This document shows positions 19,690-30,423 of a stretch of DNA of 64,000 nt, one piece after another. Every line of letters begins with the position of its first letter. Position 1 is the first letter of the stretch. The stretch covers positions 21,056,977 to 21,120,976 of the forward strand of contig CM067317.1 in NCBI GenBank assembly GCA_034231615.1, given 5' to 3'. The notes under the pieces were generated by a model. It had not been told where the DNA came from and did not search any database. It saw only the letters and a program-made list of their open reading frames with translations. Source of the DNA: Meghimatium bilineatum. Taxonomy: Eukaryota > Mollusca > Gastropoda > Stylommatophora > Philomycidae. The translations under genes and the position numbers were made by a program.

Positions 19690-20190
19690 CCACCCAAACA
19701 TTAACTCTTAATCTTTTTTCTAGAATTCTATTGAAAATTGTTCCAGCGTGACTTAGAAGTGAGATACCTCTGTATTATGTACAATCTCTATTGCTGCATT
19801 TTTTCTTACAAATAGGTATTATTACAGAGTTTTCAAGTCTTCTGATTTTTCTTGTGTATTCCATATTATGTTAAACAACTTATGCAGTCATTTTATCCCT
19901 GTATCTATTGTTGCTTTTATTAATTCGATTTGTATTTTGTCGGATCCTGAGGCTTTGTTTTGTGGGGCTGTTTGTATTGCTTTTTCTATTTCAGATCTGA
20001 ATATTCTTGGTTCTAATTCTTCCGCTACATTGTGTTCTATGTTGTCGCCCACTCCTCCTTTAAGATTTAGCAATTCTTTAAAATACTGTTTCTACCTTTC
20101 CATGATTCTTTTCCGGTCATTAATTGTCTTTCCATTTTCATCATTTATGATTTCCGCTGGCTCATATTTTTCTTGACCACGTCAAGTCCT
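19690..20190 (-). mobile_element. RTE-like LINE relic: N-terminal part of the RT domain
   Basis: The minus strand gives ELEPRIFRSEIEKAIQTA followed by PQNKASGSDKIQIELIKA at about 20010-19905. This is the 'E...Ai...k..KA.G.D.I..E.lK' block that opens LINE RT domains. Further left, in other frames, are traces of LFNIIWNTQE and a SH..TIFNRILEKR-like segment. Upstream (right) EINDENGKTINDRKRIMER reads as the segment linking endonuclease and RT. There are several stops. This is a different part of ORF2 from the tails elsewhere. Confidence 0.8.
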
Positions 20191-20194
20191 TACA

Positions 20195-20385
20195 TGATCA
20201 TCGAGTGTCAAGAGAAACATGGGAAGACCAAAGACAACATTGAAAAGAATTATCAAAAAAGAATTCACAACAACTGGTATGAAAATGAACGATCGGGAAC
20301 AAAAGATTTTTGATCGACAGGCATAGAGAGCTATGACATCTGCCCTGTACCAAGCTATGCATAAGAGGAAAATGATGATATTTAT
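20195..20385 (+). mobile_element. LINE 3' end, family L2 (GRPKTTLKR type)
   Basis: One plus-strand frame reads RNMGRPKTTLKRIIKKEFTT, then DREQKIFDRQA, a stop, and RAMTSALYQAMHKR. The arrangement RPxTTLRRxI ... L..dR..wr.mtsALyA is shared with 25695-26010 and, more distantly, with 23207-23969. It is adjacent and opposite in orientation to the RT relic at 19690-20190. Confidence 0.8.
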
Positions 20386-20650
20386 CTTCCCTGTTTCTCA
20401 TGTTCTTAATTTTTCTTTGCAAAATCTTTGCTGCATATCTGTACTCTATTGAATATAAAGATTATAATCATAAGGTGAAAAGTCCCAGGAAAGAGAACAT
20501 GAGGAATATCAAGACTACAATGGGCACAGTATATCGAAGACATTCTGAACATGCCACTAAAATAGGGTGGATAGAAACGAGACTTACAGAGTGGCTGTGA
20601 GGACCGAATTCTGTAAAGGACACGTCACACGGATAGACACTCCTACGTGT
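20386..20650. other. No recognisable feature
   Basis: Nothing supported. Confidence 0.4.
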
Positions 20651-20654
20651 TCCT

Positions 20655-20952
20655 GAGGAGCGTGGTAGCCTAGTGGATAGTGAGCTTGCTTGCTATCATC
20701 TGGTTACAGCGTGCCAGGTTCGAAACCACGTCCGGACATTAAAAAAATTCGGGTTGTGATTTCTCACTTGACACGACCACTCCTCCAGTCGACTCAGCTG
20801 TAAATGAGTACCTGACGCATGAGTTAGGGAAGGTAAAAAACAGCAAGGAAGGGAACTGGCCACCCCACCTAATAGTTTGTGCGGCTTAGTACATGAAGAG
20901 TTATCTTCATCCCCGACGGCAGATGCCATGGGACCTACCTTTACCTTTACCG
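20655..20952 (+). mobile_element. Full-length tRNA-derived SINE (SINE-3)
   Basis: The A box TGGTAGCCTAGTGGAT is at 20663-20678 and the B box GGTTCGAAACC at 20717-20727. The spacing suits an RNA polymerase III internal promoter. A tRNA-unrelated body of about 220 bp follows, ending CATGGGACCTACCTTTACCT, that is a (CTTTAC)-type tail. A 5'-truncated copy with the same end is at 48525-48600. It is not a tRNA gene: there is no complete cloverleaf and the 3' body is dispersed. Confidence 0.9.
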
Positions 20953-21885
20953 TACGTGTTCCATTAATAATCTACTTACACGATCATACATGAATGCTCT
21001 ATTGCTCAGAAACACATCACAGCCTCTTCTTCTCTATTCTCCCGCATGTGCCTCTTCTCCGCTCGCAATCTTGACTTCATGAATGTCTTTCTACAAACTC
21101 TGAATATATACAATTCCAGCTATCGATCTCGTATTTTATAGTGCCTTTCGTCCCCTTACTTACTCGTCAAGTCAATATGTAGCTCTCTACATGTGAATTT
21201 AAAATGTTGTAAAGTTTTCCAATAATTTCCAGTATTTCTAGTTATATCATCTTCACGCTTTGATGCTCCTGGCAAACTGATGCAATAACAATAATGGGTA
21301 TGTTATTTTTGTTTATAGTCTGTGATCTCTGTATACTTCATAATTTATCATCAGTTTTGTCTCATCTGATGCCTTGATTCAATTAATAGAAATTATTTAT
21401 AAATACACAGAGCACCGCATCTTTATTTATATTGTGAGTATTAAGACAAAATATAACAGTGTTAAATAACAGTTTTACATGGAATAATACATAGAATCTA
21501 TGTTTCAAACAAAACGTAGGGATATGGGCAAACACACACGGAATGAAAAACTGATATTTAACCATTTTTTGGTCTTTGTTTTATAATATTCGCTTACCAT
21601 ATGTTGCATATTTTTACTGCAGTTTCCACTCAACTAAATATTGGCGTTGTGCACAATCATTTTGTGCATGTCCGAATCTGTATTTTAAAGTATATGATTG
21701 TGTCTTTATTTGTTTTCACAAACGTTCTGCCTTCGAGATTCTGTTTCCCATACGTGTGCCTATTATCTTCTATATGAATTATTACTGCTTATCTTTTCCA
21801 AGTGACCATGTGTTCACTGTTTATCTGAGTTCTTGAAACCTTGCTTATCTTTTTCAACTTTTCTGAGTAATCTAAACTATTTTTT
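20953..21885. other. No recognisable feature
   Basis: AT-rich, with no motif or repeat seen. Confidence 0.5.
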
Positions 21886-21892
21886 CTAAACC

Positions 21893-21990
21893 GCAGGGCC
21901 GGATCAACCGTGTCTACCGGGCCACAAGAGTTTATTCTTGAGATGTAAAAGTTTATGAGTATATTTAGCTTGTTTGGTCCAGAGAATCTG
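21893..21990 (+). mobile_element. Possible terminus of a hAT-like element
   Basis: GCAGGGCCGGATCAACCGTG followed by GGGCCACAAGAG resembles the CAGGGCCGG start common to many hAT transposons. No matching inverted end was found within the next kilobase, so the call is weak. Confidence 0.3.
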
Positions 21991-22164
21991 GTCTTAGAAT
22001 CATTGTTGTTTTTTTACTTTTTTCTGGTTAAATTACTATTTTTATAATTCTGGTGTTTTTTTAATAAAAGTGTGATTGTTTCTGCCACGACCACCTGTAG
22101 ATCCCGTATGGCATGCACGTACTGCCATTATTTATCAATATTGATCTTCACGACTAGGTTATCC

Positions 22165-22315
22165 TGGCAGATTTTCCTTCCAATCAGCAATCTTATCTCT
22201 ATACTATTCTCCACCAGATTTTCCTTCCAATCACCAATCTTATCTCTATACTATTCTCCACCAGATTTTCCTTCCAATCACCAATCTTATCTCTATACTA
22301 TTCTCCACCAGAACA
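22165..22315. repeat. Minisatellite, 47-bp unit, 3 copies
   Basis: CAGATTTTCCTTCCAATCAC plus CAATCTTATCTCTATACTAT plus TCTCCAC is repeated three times almost perfectly. The first copy has CAGC for CACC. Confidence 0.95.
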
Positions 22316-22494
22316 AACCATGCCGTATGTAGCATATCTTCTAGTTACTTTACCAATAACGTGTACATTGATACGCAGGTCGATGGAAGAATCGAGGCAA
22401 TGCGGAGCGTCTGGAACGGCCCAATCCCCACTGCCGATTAAAAAAAACACCATTCACAAAGATACAACAAAAAATTGGTAGCGTATCCTATTCA

Positions 22495-22665
22495 GGACCC
22501 ATAATTTTTTTAATTTTTTTGCTGTATTGATTTTCTAGGCAATTCAGTAGTTTGTCATTCATCTCTGAACAGTCTGGATGCATAACTGCTTGTGGCGGGG
22601 ATCGAACTCGATACCTTGGCCTTCTCAGACGAGACCTGGACTAAATACGAGAGTTTATTATAATT
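22495..22665 (-). mobile_element. tRNA-derived SINE, copy 2 (SINE-1)
   Basis: On the minus strand, GAGTTCGATCCCCGCCACAA (B box) is followed by TATGCATCCAGACTGTTCAG and GACAAACTACTGAATTGCCT. This mirrors the copy at 3268-3445. GTCTCGTCTGAGAAGGCCAA stands where copy 1 has GCGTCTGACTGCCAAG. The left edge is T-rich (22500-22525), consistent with an A-rich tail. Confidence 0.75.
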
Positions 22666-23190
22666 ATGTTCTTGAAGCTGGAAATAAATAATGCAAACAT
22701 TAATTGAATTCTTCCGATGTGGTCTGTTATAGAGACGATTCACACTGACATATTCCTCGCTAATATGTAGGCATAAGGATTCATCCTTCCTGGAAAATAA
22801 AATCACACATACTTGTGAAAACAAGGTTCTGTGACAATTTACAGTGATGTGGTAATTCACTTTTCTTGTTCGTGTACTGTCAGTTCTGTACCAAGTCCAG
22901 GAGGCAAAATATTTTCTTAAAGTATATCTATTTTTATCGCGGGTATTGTGAGCGTCGTTACCGTCTCGTGAACTTAGACGGAGCAGGTCAGGAATTCCTC
23001 CAGACTCAAAAAAGTGGGTCAAGTTCAGGTCGACGGAATTATGATTGACTTTAGTTAGTATCTGTCTGTACTGCGGTTGTAACCTATTAGCACAGAACAT
23101 ACAAATTATATTTACTGACTTGCCTGTATGTGTTGTTAACATTTACTCATCAACTAATAATGCATGGTAATTTATTTTGATAGATATTTA
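22666..23190 (-). other. Unassigned open stretch, no gene called
   Basis: The minus strand is open for 195 codons (23142-22555), but the last third lies in the SINE at 22495-22665. The rest shows no domain, signal peptide or compositional bias that I recognise. A chance or TE-derived frame is the simplest reading. Confidence 0.3.
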
Positions 23191-23206
23191 ACAAGATATA
23201 TATATA

Positions 23207-23969
23207 TATCGCAAACCACACAGATGCTCAATCTAAGTTTGACAATCTCCAACACTACTCAAATCAGATAGGGTTGAAAATCAACACATCAAAAACTCAT
23301 ATACTAGATTTTACGAGATCCAACGACAACATAGAAATTCAAAATGTTCCATTATTAAAAGTCAACAATTTTACATATTTAGGCACCAATCTAGCATTGG
23401 ATGGAGACTCATCAAAAGAAATTTTACACCGTATTGCCCTTGCAGCGGGTGCTTTCAATAAACTACGCAACATATGGACGTCAAACACACTAAGAAACAC
23501 CACAAAACTCAAGTTGTTTAACTCCAACATCATCCCTATTCTATCATATGGGTGCGAAAGTTGGAAAGCCACAAAAGCCACAGATACAAGACTCGACTCC
23601 TTTGAAAACAAATACCTACGTACCATTCTGAACGTTAAGTGGAGTGACTTTAAATCTAACACTACTATAAGAGAGGAAAGCAAACAAACCTATATATCTT
23701 CCTTCATTAGACAAAGGCGTTGGACTTACATCGGCCATGTTCTCAGAATGAACAGCCTAAGAATTCCCCAGCAATCACTATATTGGGTGCCACCTGGAGT
23801 AAGAGGAAGAGGGAGACCTAGAGAAACTCTACGAAGAACCATTAATAGAGAAGGCATGTCAATGAACCTAAACAACACGCAACAATTGAAAGACCTGGCA
23901 ACACAAAGACAGAAATGGAAAGCTATGGTTTCTGCCCTATGCGCCGCCTATGGCCCTGGAGGAACATAA
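23207..23969 (+). mobile_element. 5'-truncated LINE with intact post-RT ORF, 231+ codons (family L2)
   Basis: This is the best preserved coding stretch of the window. The plus frame is open from about 23207 (ANHTDAQSKFDNLQHYS) to the stop at 23969. The ATG at 23274 is internal, since the upstream codons are already LINE-like. The order is a post-palm strand (GLKINTSKTHILDF), VNNFTYLGTNL, ILSYGCESWKA, FENKYLRTILNVKWSD, RRWTYIGHVLRM, GRGRPRETLRRTI, and an [20 protein letters not shown] tail. These are the RT thumb and C-terminal region of a CR1/RTE-like ORF2. Catalytic RT and endonuclease parts are missing through 5' truncation at a (TA)n site (23195-23209). An ACATA-repeat tail runs into (TA)n. 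The lack of stops suggests a fairly young copy. Confidence 0.9.
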
Positions 23970-23972
23970 CAT

Positions 23973-24116
<144 letters not shown>

Positions 24117-24374
24117 AACTTTCATCTTACGGAAGCTTCACAGAACATCATCTTTACAATTACGTGTGTACTCCCTTTAAGATGTTTCTTTCCTTAGCAA
24201 GAAAAAAAATGGACTGTCAAATACCCCATGCCATATTAACTTGTAAATTGTCTGCATTGATTTTATGTCCAGGTCTTCTATTTTAGATACGCAATTTACC
24301 GACTATGGTTAGTGAAGACATTCAACCATATTCGTTCTTTCGATCTGGTTATTTCTATATATTATATTTTCTCT

Positions 24375-24530
24375 GTTTATGCTGTAAGGCGTCTCAGGAT
24401 TGAATGACGATCGGTTTTCTGACTATGGCTCATGTGCAGGTCGCTTGATATGCAGTAAAACTGTGACGATTCAGAATGTTGGTGACTCCTTCAATCCACC
24501 CTTTTCTTGGTTATAATAATAATAATAATA
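24375..24530 (-). mobile_element. LINE 3' end, family L3 (RKGWIEGVTNIL type)
   Basis: The minus strand reads PRKGWIEGVTNILNRHSFTA YQAT (about 24510-24440), then a stop-containing tail. AAGGCGTCTCAGGATTGAAT at 24386 parallels GAGGCGTCGCAGGATTAAAT at 56143, the 3' untranslated end of a second copy. A related coding tail is at 56885-57010. An (ATA)n tract (24515-24534) lies at the 5' truncation point. Confidence 0.65.
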
Positions 24531-24669
24531 ATAAGACCCAAAAACAGTCAGTGTCGTAAAGTAAGTGACTGGATACATCAGCACAAAAAGAACCCCAGAA
24601 CCTGTCATATTCGTGGTTATATCAGATCCCAAAAACGAATGGTGATTGCAATTCAGGTAATCCTGCCAG

Positions 24670-24718
24670 CACGTCATCCAGGATCAATCAGTCAAGTGCC
24701 ATGCCGAATGGCGTAGGC
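24670..24718 (-). mobile_element. Short LINE tail abutting the hAT remnant
   Basis: GTCAAGTGCCATGCCGAATG plus GCGTAGGC corresponds on minus to an AYAIRHGT C-terminus. It resembles the family at 56205-56245. It stops where the hAT-like terminus begins (24728). Confidence 0.45.
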
Positions 24719-24727
24719 CAGGCGTCG

Positions 24728-24960
24728 GCAACCTATGGCACGCGTGCCACACTTGGCACGCCAAGCAATTTCAAATGGCACGCAGACTCTTCACGTTTCC
24801 TGTATAAAGCAAATTTCATCTCACATGAAAGCAGTGCTAAATCCACAGAGTAGTCGCCTAACGCCTGAACATTCAGAAAATTTTGTCACACTCAAAGTGA
24901 CAAAGTATGTTGTCGATATTGAGCAACTGGCCATGACGATTTAAGGGCAAGGCTCCCATT
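24728..24960 (+). mobile_element. hAT transposon remnant: terminus joined to transposase C-terminus
   Basis: The left end, CAGGCGTCGGCAACCTATGG followed by CACGCGTGCCA, is typical of hAT elements. A plus frame then ends SSHMKAVLNPQSSRLTPEHS, TLKVTKYVVDIEQLAM, stop. That resembles the C-terminal part of hAT transposases of the ZBED/SCAND3-like kind ('LkSrLt.ehLe..l.lk.t.y.pdie.L'). The terminus lies upstream of a sense-oriented C-terminus. This suggests a deletion derivative lacking most of the transposase. No right inverted terminus is visible. Confidence 0.6.
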
Positions 24961-25690
24961 AATAAATACATGGGATATTTCTGTCCATTCCCTTACTCTG
25001 CTCAATTTTAATATTTTTGCAGTTCCAAGTTATAAGTATCATATCAAAATATTTGTATATAATAATTGCACGACTTATTTTTTGTTCTGTTTCCTGTTTA
25101 CGTTTCAGCTGATTAAAATACGCGTTGTTGTTATTATCTCCTCGTGCGTCACTTCCTTGATAAAGAAATATTTACACTAGACATGATAATTGTGAGTAAC
25201 AGTAAATCCAATTGAGATTGTAATTAATATGTGCTATTTTCACACGCTTCATCAATGGGCGGCTTCCATATCCTACGTCAACATCCGCAATAATGATGTC
25301 GCAGACCTGTATGTTTGGCCAATTAAAAAATAATATCATAATCCTTCATTATTATATGATAACTCGCATTATCTCTCTTTCTCGATCTCTTTCTCTCTCT
25401 CTCTCTCTCTCTCTCACTTTCTCATCATTGACATCAATGTTTAGAACCCGGACACGGCAAAGTTGTTCTCTTTATGTTATATTCTTTCACAAATATGGAA
25501 TAAGCCCAAGCCCGTAGAATAGGAAGGAGAGGGGTCTGTCGGGGTGGTAGGGGTTTAAACACAAAAAGAGTCATATTAAAAGGCTAATGAAAACGAAGAA
25601 ATGCACTTTTTTTCACAGGTAAACTCCATATGTAGTTTTGAGAATAAATGTCAACGAAAAATCCTGAGCATAGATTGAAAAACTTAGTCA
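24961..25690. other. Mostly featureless; (CT)n tract at about 25372-25420
   Basis: A CTCTCTCT tract interrupts AT-rich sequence. No gene or transposon is seen. Confidence 0.5.
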
Positions 25691-25694
25691 CCGG

Positions 25695-26012
25695 TGAATC
25701 AATAAGAGACATATCGAAACAAGAATATGTGTCAACTGTTACTAGCAGAAGATGTTGCCAGTATTTAGGCCATGTGCATAGATGAGACGAGAATAGACGT
25801 ATCCACCTAGCTCTGTCATGGCCTGTGACAGGAAAACGAAAACGTGGACGACCCAGAACAACATTGCGGAGAATAATCAAGAACGGGACAATAACATTGG
25901 GTATTAACACCACCTAAAAACTACATCAACTTGCAGCGAACCGCACGGCATAGAGAGAAATGACTTCAGCTCTATATGCCGAACTTGGCACTAACGGAAC
26001 AAACTAACTAAA
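25695..26012 (+). mobile_element. LINE 3' end, family L2
   Basis: The plus strand reads SRRCCQYLGHVHR, stop, then NRRIHLALSWPVTGKRKRGR, PRTTLRRIIKNGTITLGINT, and LHQLAANRTA, stop, REMTSALYAELGTNGTN. The order YlGHv ... TGKRKRGRPRTTLRR ... L..NR.awr.MtsALyAe is shared with 20195-20385 and 23207-23969. It ends in an AACTAACTAA tail. Confidence 0.85.
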
Positions 26013-26094
26013 CCACATGCCATTATCAAAGATGCATCTACATTCGTTGTTACTTCTGTGTGTTACGTGACTCTTATTCTTCTTCTGCATTCTT

Positions 26095-26425
26095 TCTAAA
26101 ATTCCCGCAGATCAGTAAGATGCCGTCTAGAGAACTTAATGCATTTACAGCTTAGGTGTGCTTTCTGTGCCTTTCGCCATGAAACATCCGACTTCAGCAT
26201 GTGGTTCTATGTGGATTATAAGTCAATGTGGTTCTCTATGGGATGGAAACAGCCAACCTCACCACAAAATCCCCTTAGACGCCTACTACGACATGAGTGA
26301 GAGGTAACAGTGTTGCTACCTGTGATCCCTTCACGGGCCATCCAACACACAGGCGGTTGCGGGATTGCAAACAACTCATCGGATATTTCAGCCTCCACTT
26401 GTGGCCCCATTTGGAATTGACATAA
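26095..26425 (-). mobile_element. B-type retroposon, near full length
   Basis: It has TTCTTCTTCTGCATTCTTTC (the reverse of the GAACGCAGAAGAAGAA tail), CTTTCGCCATGAAACATCCG, ACTTCAGCATG, GGGATGGAAACAGCCAACCT, CCTTAGACGCCTACTACGAC, and GTAACAGTGTTGCTA. These are the landmarks of the copy at 51980-52232 in reverse order. A ~40-bp duplication (GTGGTTCTATGTGGATTATA..) lies inside. Confidence 0.8.
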
Positions 26426-26479
26426 ATTTTCCCACTAACGCAAAAACATTGACCAATTCAGGTTTTAGAGTCTCTGATA

Positions 26480-26630
26480 TATCTACGGTATACCCTTGAT
26501 AAACTACCAGATATATCTACGTCATGGCCGTGATATGCCACGTGATATTACTACGTCATGCCCGTGATATGCCACGTGATATATCTACGTCATGCCCCTG
26601 ATATTTTACATGATATATTTACGTCATGTC
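26480..26630. repeat. Minisatellite, about 34-bp unit, 4 copies
   Basis: GATATATCTACGTCATGCCC plus GTGATATGCCACGT, with variants, occurs four times. Confidence 0.85.
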
Positions 26631-26794
26631 CGTTTGTTGGTTTGTCTTTTAATCCCCATGAATTGCGAGTAACGTGTTCGTACTTCATATGTACAGCAGT
26701 ATGGATTCTCTGAGCTTTCTTTCACCCATGAGAATTCAGCTTTCGGTTTAATGCAATGCCTATATTCTACTGAGAGAGTGTTCAAGTCGTATAA

Positions 26795-27165
26795 GTTGTT
26801 TCTTCTTCTTCTGCGTCGTACACCTTGCGTCGGACCAACTGAAAGCATTCCGCTGACCGTCCTGAGAAGGACGTATGAGGGTGAGTTGCGTTGTGTCATG
26901 TTTTACAGCACGCTGCGTTATCTGCGCCTTTCGACCTGATACATCCGTCTTCAGCCAGCATTTTTTGGGGCCGGGTTGGCATTCCCGTATCTTCGATCCC
27001 TAGTACTAGGCCAGGCTACAGCAGGGTTGCTGCACTCCTGTTTCCAGGCCCACTGCGTGGAAGTGTACTGAGGGTCTTGGCCAGCTGTGAACCTGATGCT
27101 CGACCAGCTATGGAGCGCCGGCCGGTGCACTCTGGTGTGCATGTCATCTCTGAGTCCGTATAAGT
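26795..27165 (-). mobile_element. B/A-type retroposon variant
   Basis: It begins with TTCTTCTTCTTCTGCGTCG and continues TTGTGTCATGTTTTACAGCA, ATCTGCGCCTTTCGACCTGA, TACATCCGTCTTCAGCCAGC, the reversed family core. It then carries a GC-rich segment (TGTTTCCAGGCCCACTGCGT at about 27042) that is similar to 11105-11185 inside the A-type element. It therefore links the B-type core to the A-type 5' region. Confidence 0.65.
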
Positions 27166-27980
27166 TGTTTGTTAATGCTGTAACATTTTTTTTCAGTCAA
27201 CAATTATAAACTAATGACTTGAATATATCTTTAATTATTGTGCTTAATTCTCACATTGTGTTTTTTTTTTTCTAAATTTATTTATCAGGTGACTTCCCTG
27301 GATACAGATTATGACACTAGTCAGCGACGTTTCACAGGAAATGAGTAGCAACACTAAACTTGACCTTCAGCACAGTTGAGTGTGACAGAATTCACGGGAG
27401 ATTGACGCGAAACACAAACTACGTTAATGATTGTGTTTTTACGACCCACATTGTTCGACTGTGTGTAGTTTATACAACTTTTTTTATTGCTGATTTTTTG
27501 ACAGCCAGATGTACGCTACATTTAACAGACACTTCATTATAAGGATTTAGCAGACACAATAGAACTACGTGATTGGAGACACATGGGAAGTCTAGGAGTT
27601 GGAAAAAACAATAAGATGATACGTTTTTGAAGAGTTGCTGCTGGATAAATTAAAAAAATCAGACTACATGAGAATAACATTATAACTATTACTTCTCAGA
27701 AGGAAAAAAACCCATCTTTTTGTGATACATAGGAGAATCGTTTATGTACTTCGTTAACGGAGATTCGCACAGAGTACATTCAAGGGAAATCATACGTGGT
27801 TATGTAAGATTAGAAAGACACTAGGCTAGGCTTATAACCTGTTAGAACAATCACACCAGCCAGCCATATTCAAGTCGTAATTTGTAACTACACAACAACA
27901 CACTTCACAACAGAAAACCGAATATGCAGGAAAAGAAAAGACGACTGGTCGTTAGAGACAACTCTTACGGTAAGTCTGTT
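27166..27980. other. No recognisable feature
   Basis: Nothing supported beyond a T-run near 27262. Confidence 0.5.
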
Positions 27981-27984
27981 CAGT

Positions 27985-28345
27985 TTTATCGTTCATATTT
28001 GTTACATGTCGTGTTCTTTACAGTTATGTCCTTCATATTTGTTACATGTCGTGTTCTGTTATATCGTTCATATTTGTTACATGTCGAGTTGTTATATTTG
28101 TTACATGTCGGGTTGTGTTATATCGTTCATATTTGTTACATGTCGGGTTGTGTTATATCGTTAATATTTGTTACGTCTCGGGTTGTGTTATATCGTTCAT
28201 ATTTGTTACATGTCGGGTTGTGTTATATCGTTAATATTTGTTACATGTCGGGTTGTGTTATATCGTTAATATTTGTTACGTCTCGGGTTATGTTATATCG
28301 TTCATATTTGTTACATGATGAATTATGTTACATTGTTTATATGTG
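27985..28345. repeat. Minisatellite, 34-36-bp unit, about 10 copies
   Basis: The unit GTTATATCGTTCATATTTGT plus TACATGTCGGGTTGT has alternating variants: GTTAATATT/GTTCATATT and TACGTCTC/TACATGTC. The variants occur in an ordered pattern, which suggests higher-order amplification of a multi-unit block. Open frames on the plus strand are a by-product. Confidence 0.93.
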
Positions 28346-28910
28346 TTACCTATCAGGTTCTGTACCTACTTCATATTCAGCATACATCAAGTTAACTGAC
28401 AGTTATGTGCGGTGACTTTGATCAATGGGGACTATTTTATGTTCATTATCGGATATATTGCTGAAAAAAGATTATTTGAACATTTTAGTAACTCTGACCG
28501 TGTGACCTAAACTACAATCCCCATTTGATTGATGGCTATGATATACCAAAAATGGACCTCGCCACAATTGACTGAGAGATATCTCACCAAAAGAAGCTCA
28601 ATGTATTTTGCTGAAGAATATTTCTCTAAGTGTATTTTGTTAGGATATCCTTAGGGATTATCGCTACACAGTTTCTGGTTATCAGCTCTCCTCTTAGCAG
28701 GTGGCATACAGCTTCGTTAAGAGGGGAGAATTACATATGGGTTAACCCAGTACAATAAAGTCAATTCTCTATTTTTTTTCAATCCTTTCATATGATCATT
28801 TCTCTAACTGTATACATGTGCGTAGAGCTTCGGCCTTCGCATCTTAGTCTGCAGGGGAAAATATAAAAAAGAAGAACAAAGATTTTTTTCAGTTACTTTA
28901 ACTACCAGGC
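28346..28910. other. No recognisable feature
   Basis: No supported feature. Confidence 0.45.
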
Positions 28911-28916
28911 TGACAA

Positions 28917-28985
28917 ACTATCTAATATTTTCTCACGTTCTCGCCCTCTGTCTCTCTTACCTTCAATCTTGCCTGCTGTGACTAT
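28917..28985 (-). mobile_element. Short LINE tail, family L4 (KIEG..RGR type)
   Basis: CTAATATTTTCTCACGTTCT, then CGCCCTCTGTCTCTCTTACC and TTCAATCTTGCCTG, match 56325-56390. That stretch codes on minus for GKIEGNRDRGRQCEKILD. Confidence 0.7.
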
Positions 28986-28989
28986 ATTG

Positions 28990-29440
28990 ACTACCTACAT
29001 GTATGTATTAGCCTGTATGTATTGACTACCTACATGTATGTATTAGCCTGTATGTATTGTCTACCTACATGTGTATATTAGCCTGTGTGTATAATAACTA
29101 CCTACATGCGTATGTTAGTCTATGTGTATAATAACTACATGTGTGTATTAGTCTGTGTTTGTATTTACTACCTACATGTGTATTAGTCTATGTGCGTATT
29201 GAATATCTATATATGTATATTTGTCTGTGTTTGTATTGACTATCTACACGTGTGTATTAGTCTGTGTATTTATTTACTACCTACATGTATGTTTTACTCT
29301 GTGTTTGTATTGAATATCTACACGTGTGTTTTAGTCTGTGGTTGTATTGAATATCTACACGTGTGTATTAGTCTGTGTTTGTATTGAATATCTACACGTG
29401 TGTATTAGTCTGTGTTTGTATTGACTACCGATGCTCCTTA
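28990..29440. repeat. Minisatellite, about 36-40-bp unit, 12 copies
   Basis: The unit is TGTATTGACTACCTACATGT plus GTGTATTAGTCTGTGTT. The left copies are CCTGTATG-type and the right copies are TTTGTATTGAATATCTACAC-type, showing drift along the array. Confidence 0.93.
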
Positions 29441-29935
29441 TTCTACAGTGTGTGTGTACTGTATTTGAAAGACATGAACAATGATGGGGAAGAATTTTCA
29501 CAAAAACAATACATGTTTACAATCCCACAATGCAAATATCGTTGCGAGCGTACACGTGCAGGCTGCCAATTTTTATGTAAAAAAAATGTCTCAGGTAGAC
29601 GAGACTTGTCGACATTTTTAACGATGAAATATTTCGAGATGATTAATAATCATACATTGTCTATTTCATTAATAATGATACCCTGCTGGCTTAATTAATA
29701 ATCGTAACTAGCTGACACGATTAATAATCACACTCTGCCGCCATGATGAATAATTACAGCAAATAGTTTTCCATTCATTTCATGGGGGGTCGTTAGTTCA
29801 AGGAAAGAAGATATATGATGCTGGTATGGAGATGTATACGGGAGATATATCTGTTGGGGAAGGGTATACATGAGACGGAAGAAATATTATTAAGGAGACA
29901 ATGAAGAGATAAATTAGGAGTATTCTTACAAGAGA

Positions 29936-30275
29936 TAAAGAGAGACGGAGAGAGAGAGAAAAGAGAAATAGAGATACACAGAGAAAAAGAGAGAAAAGGA
30001 GAGATATACAGATAGAGAGAGAAGAGACGGAGAGAAAATGAGAGAGGGGCAAATAGAGAGAGAGAGAAACAGAAAAATACAGAGAAAGAGAGGGAGGGAC
30101 AGAGAGAGAAAGAGACAAAACGAGAGGAAGATAAAGTGTTATATAGAGATAGAAAGACAGAGGAAGAAAGAGAGAGACAGAAGAAAGCTAACGAAATGGA
30201 GAGAGATAGACAGAAGAAAGAGAGACGCACAAACAAAGAGTGAGACATAGAGAGATAGAAAGGGAAAGTGAGATA
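29936..30275. repeat. GA-rich low-complexity tract
   Basis: Purine-rich GAGAGA/GAAAGAGA sequence over about 340 bp on the plus strand. The minus strand is open for 180 codons (30335-29793) as a Ser/Leu/Phe-rich frame, caused purely by composition. Confidence 0.95.
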
Positions 30276-30423
30276 GTTCAGGGTGCAAAGAATAGAGCCA
30301 CTGGTTTTTTTTCCGGTTGTCTTAGGCAGTGACATCTAGAACCTTGGGGAATATGTTGACAACATGTCGCCTGCAAAACAATTGCCACTACATGTCCTAT
30401 CTCAGTTTCTTACTTTTCTTTTC

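Noticed and set aside
20655..20735. tRNA gene
   Set aside because: A and B boxes are present but no full cloverleaf or 3' acceptor pairing is seen, and the downstream body is shared with another copy at 48525. It is a SINE.
22555..23142. 195-codon frame as a new gene
   Set aside because: Its C-terminal third is a tRNA-derived SINE and the remainder has no motif or coding bias that I can see.
29793..30335. 180-codon Ser/Leu-rich frame that could look like a membrane protein
   Set aside because: It is the complement of a GA-rich low-complexity tract. Composition alone explains it.
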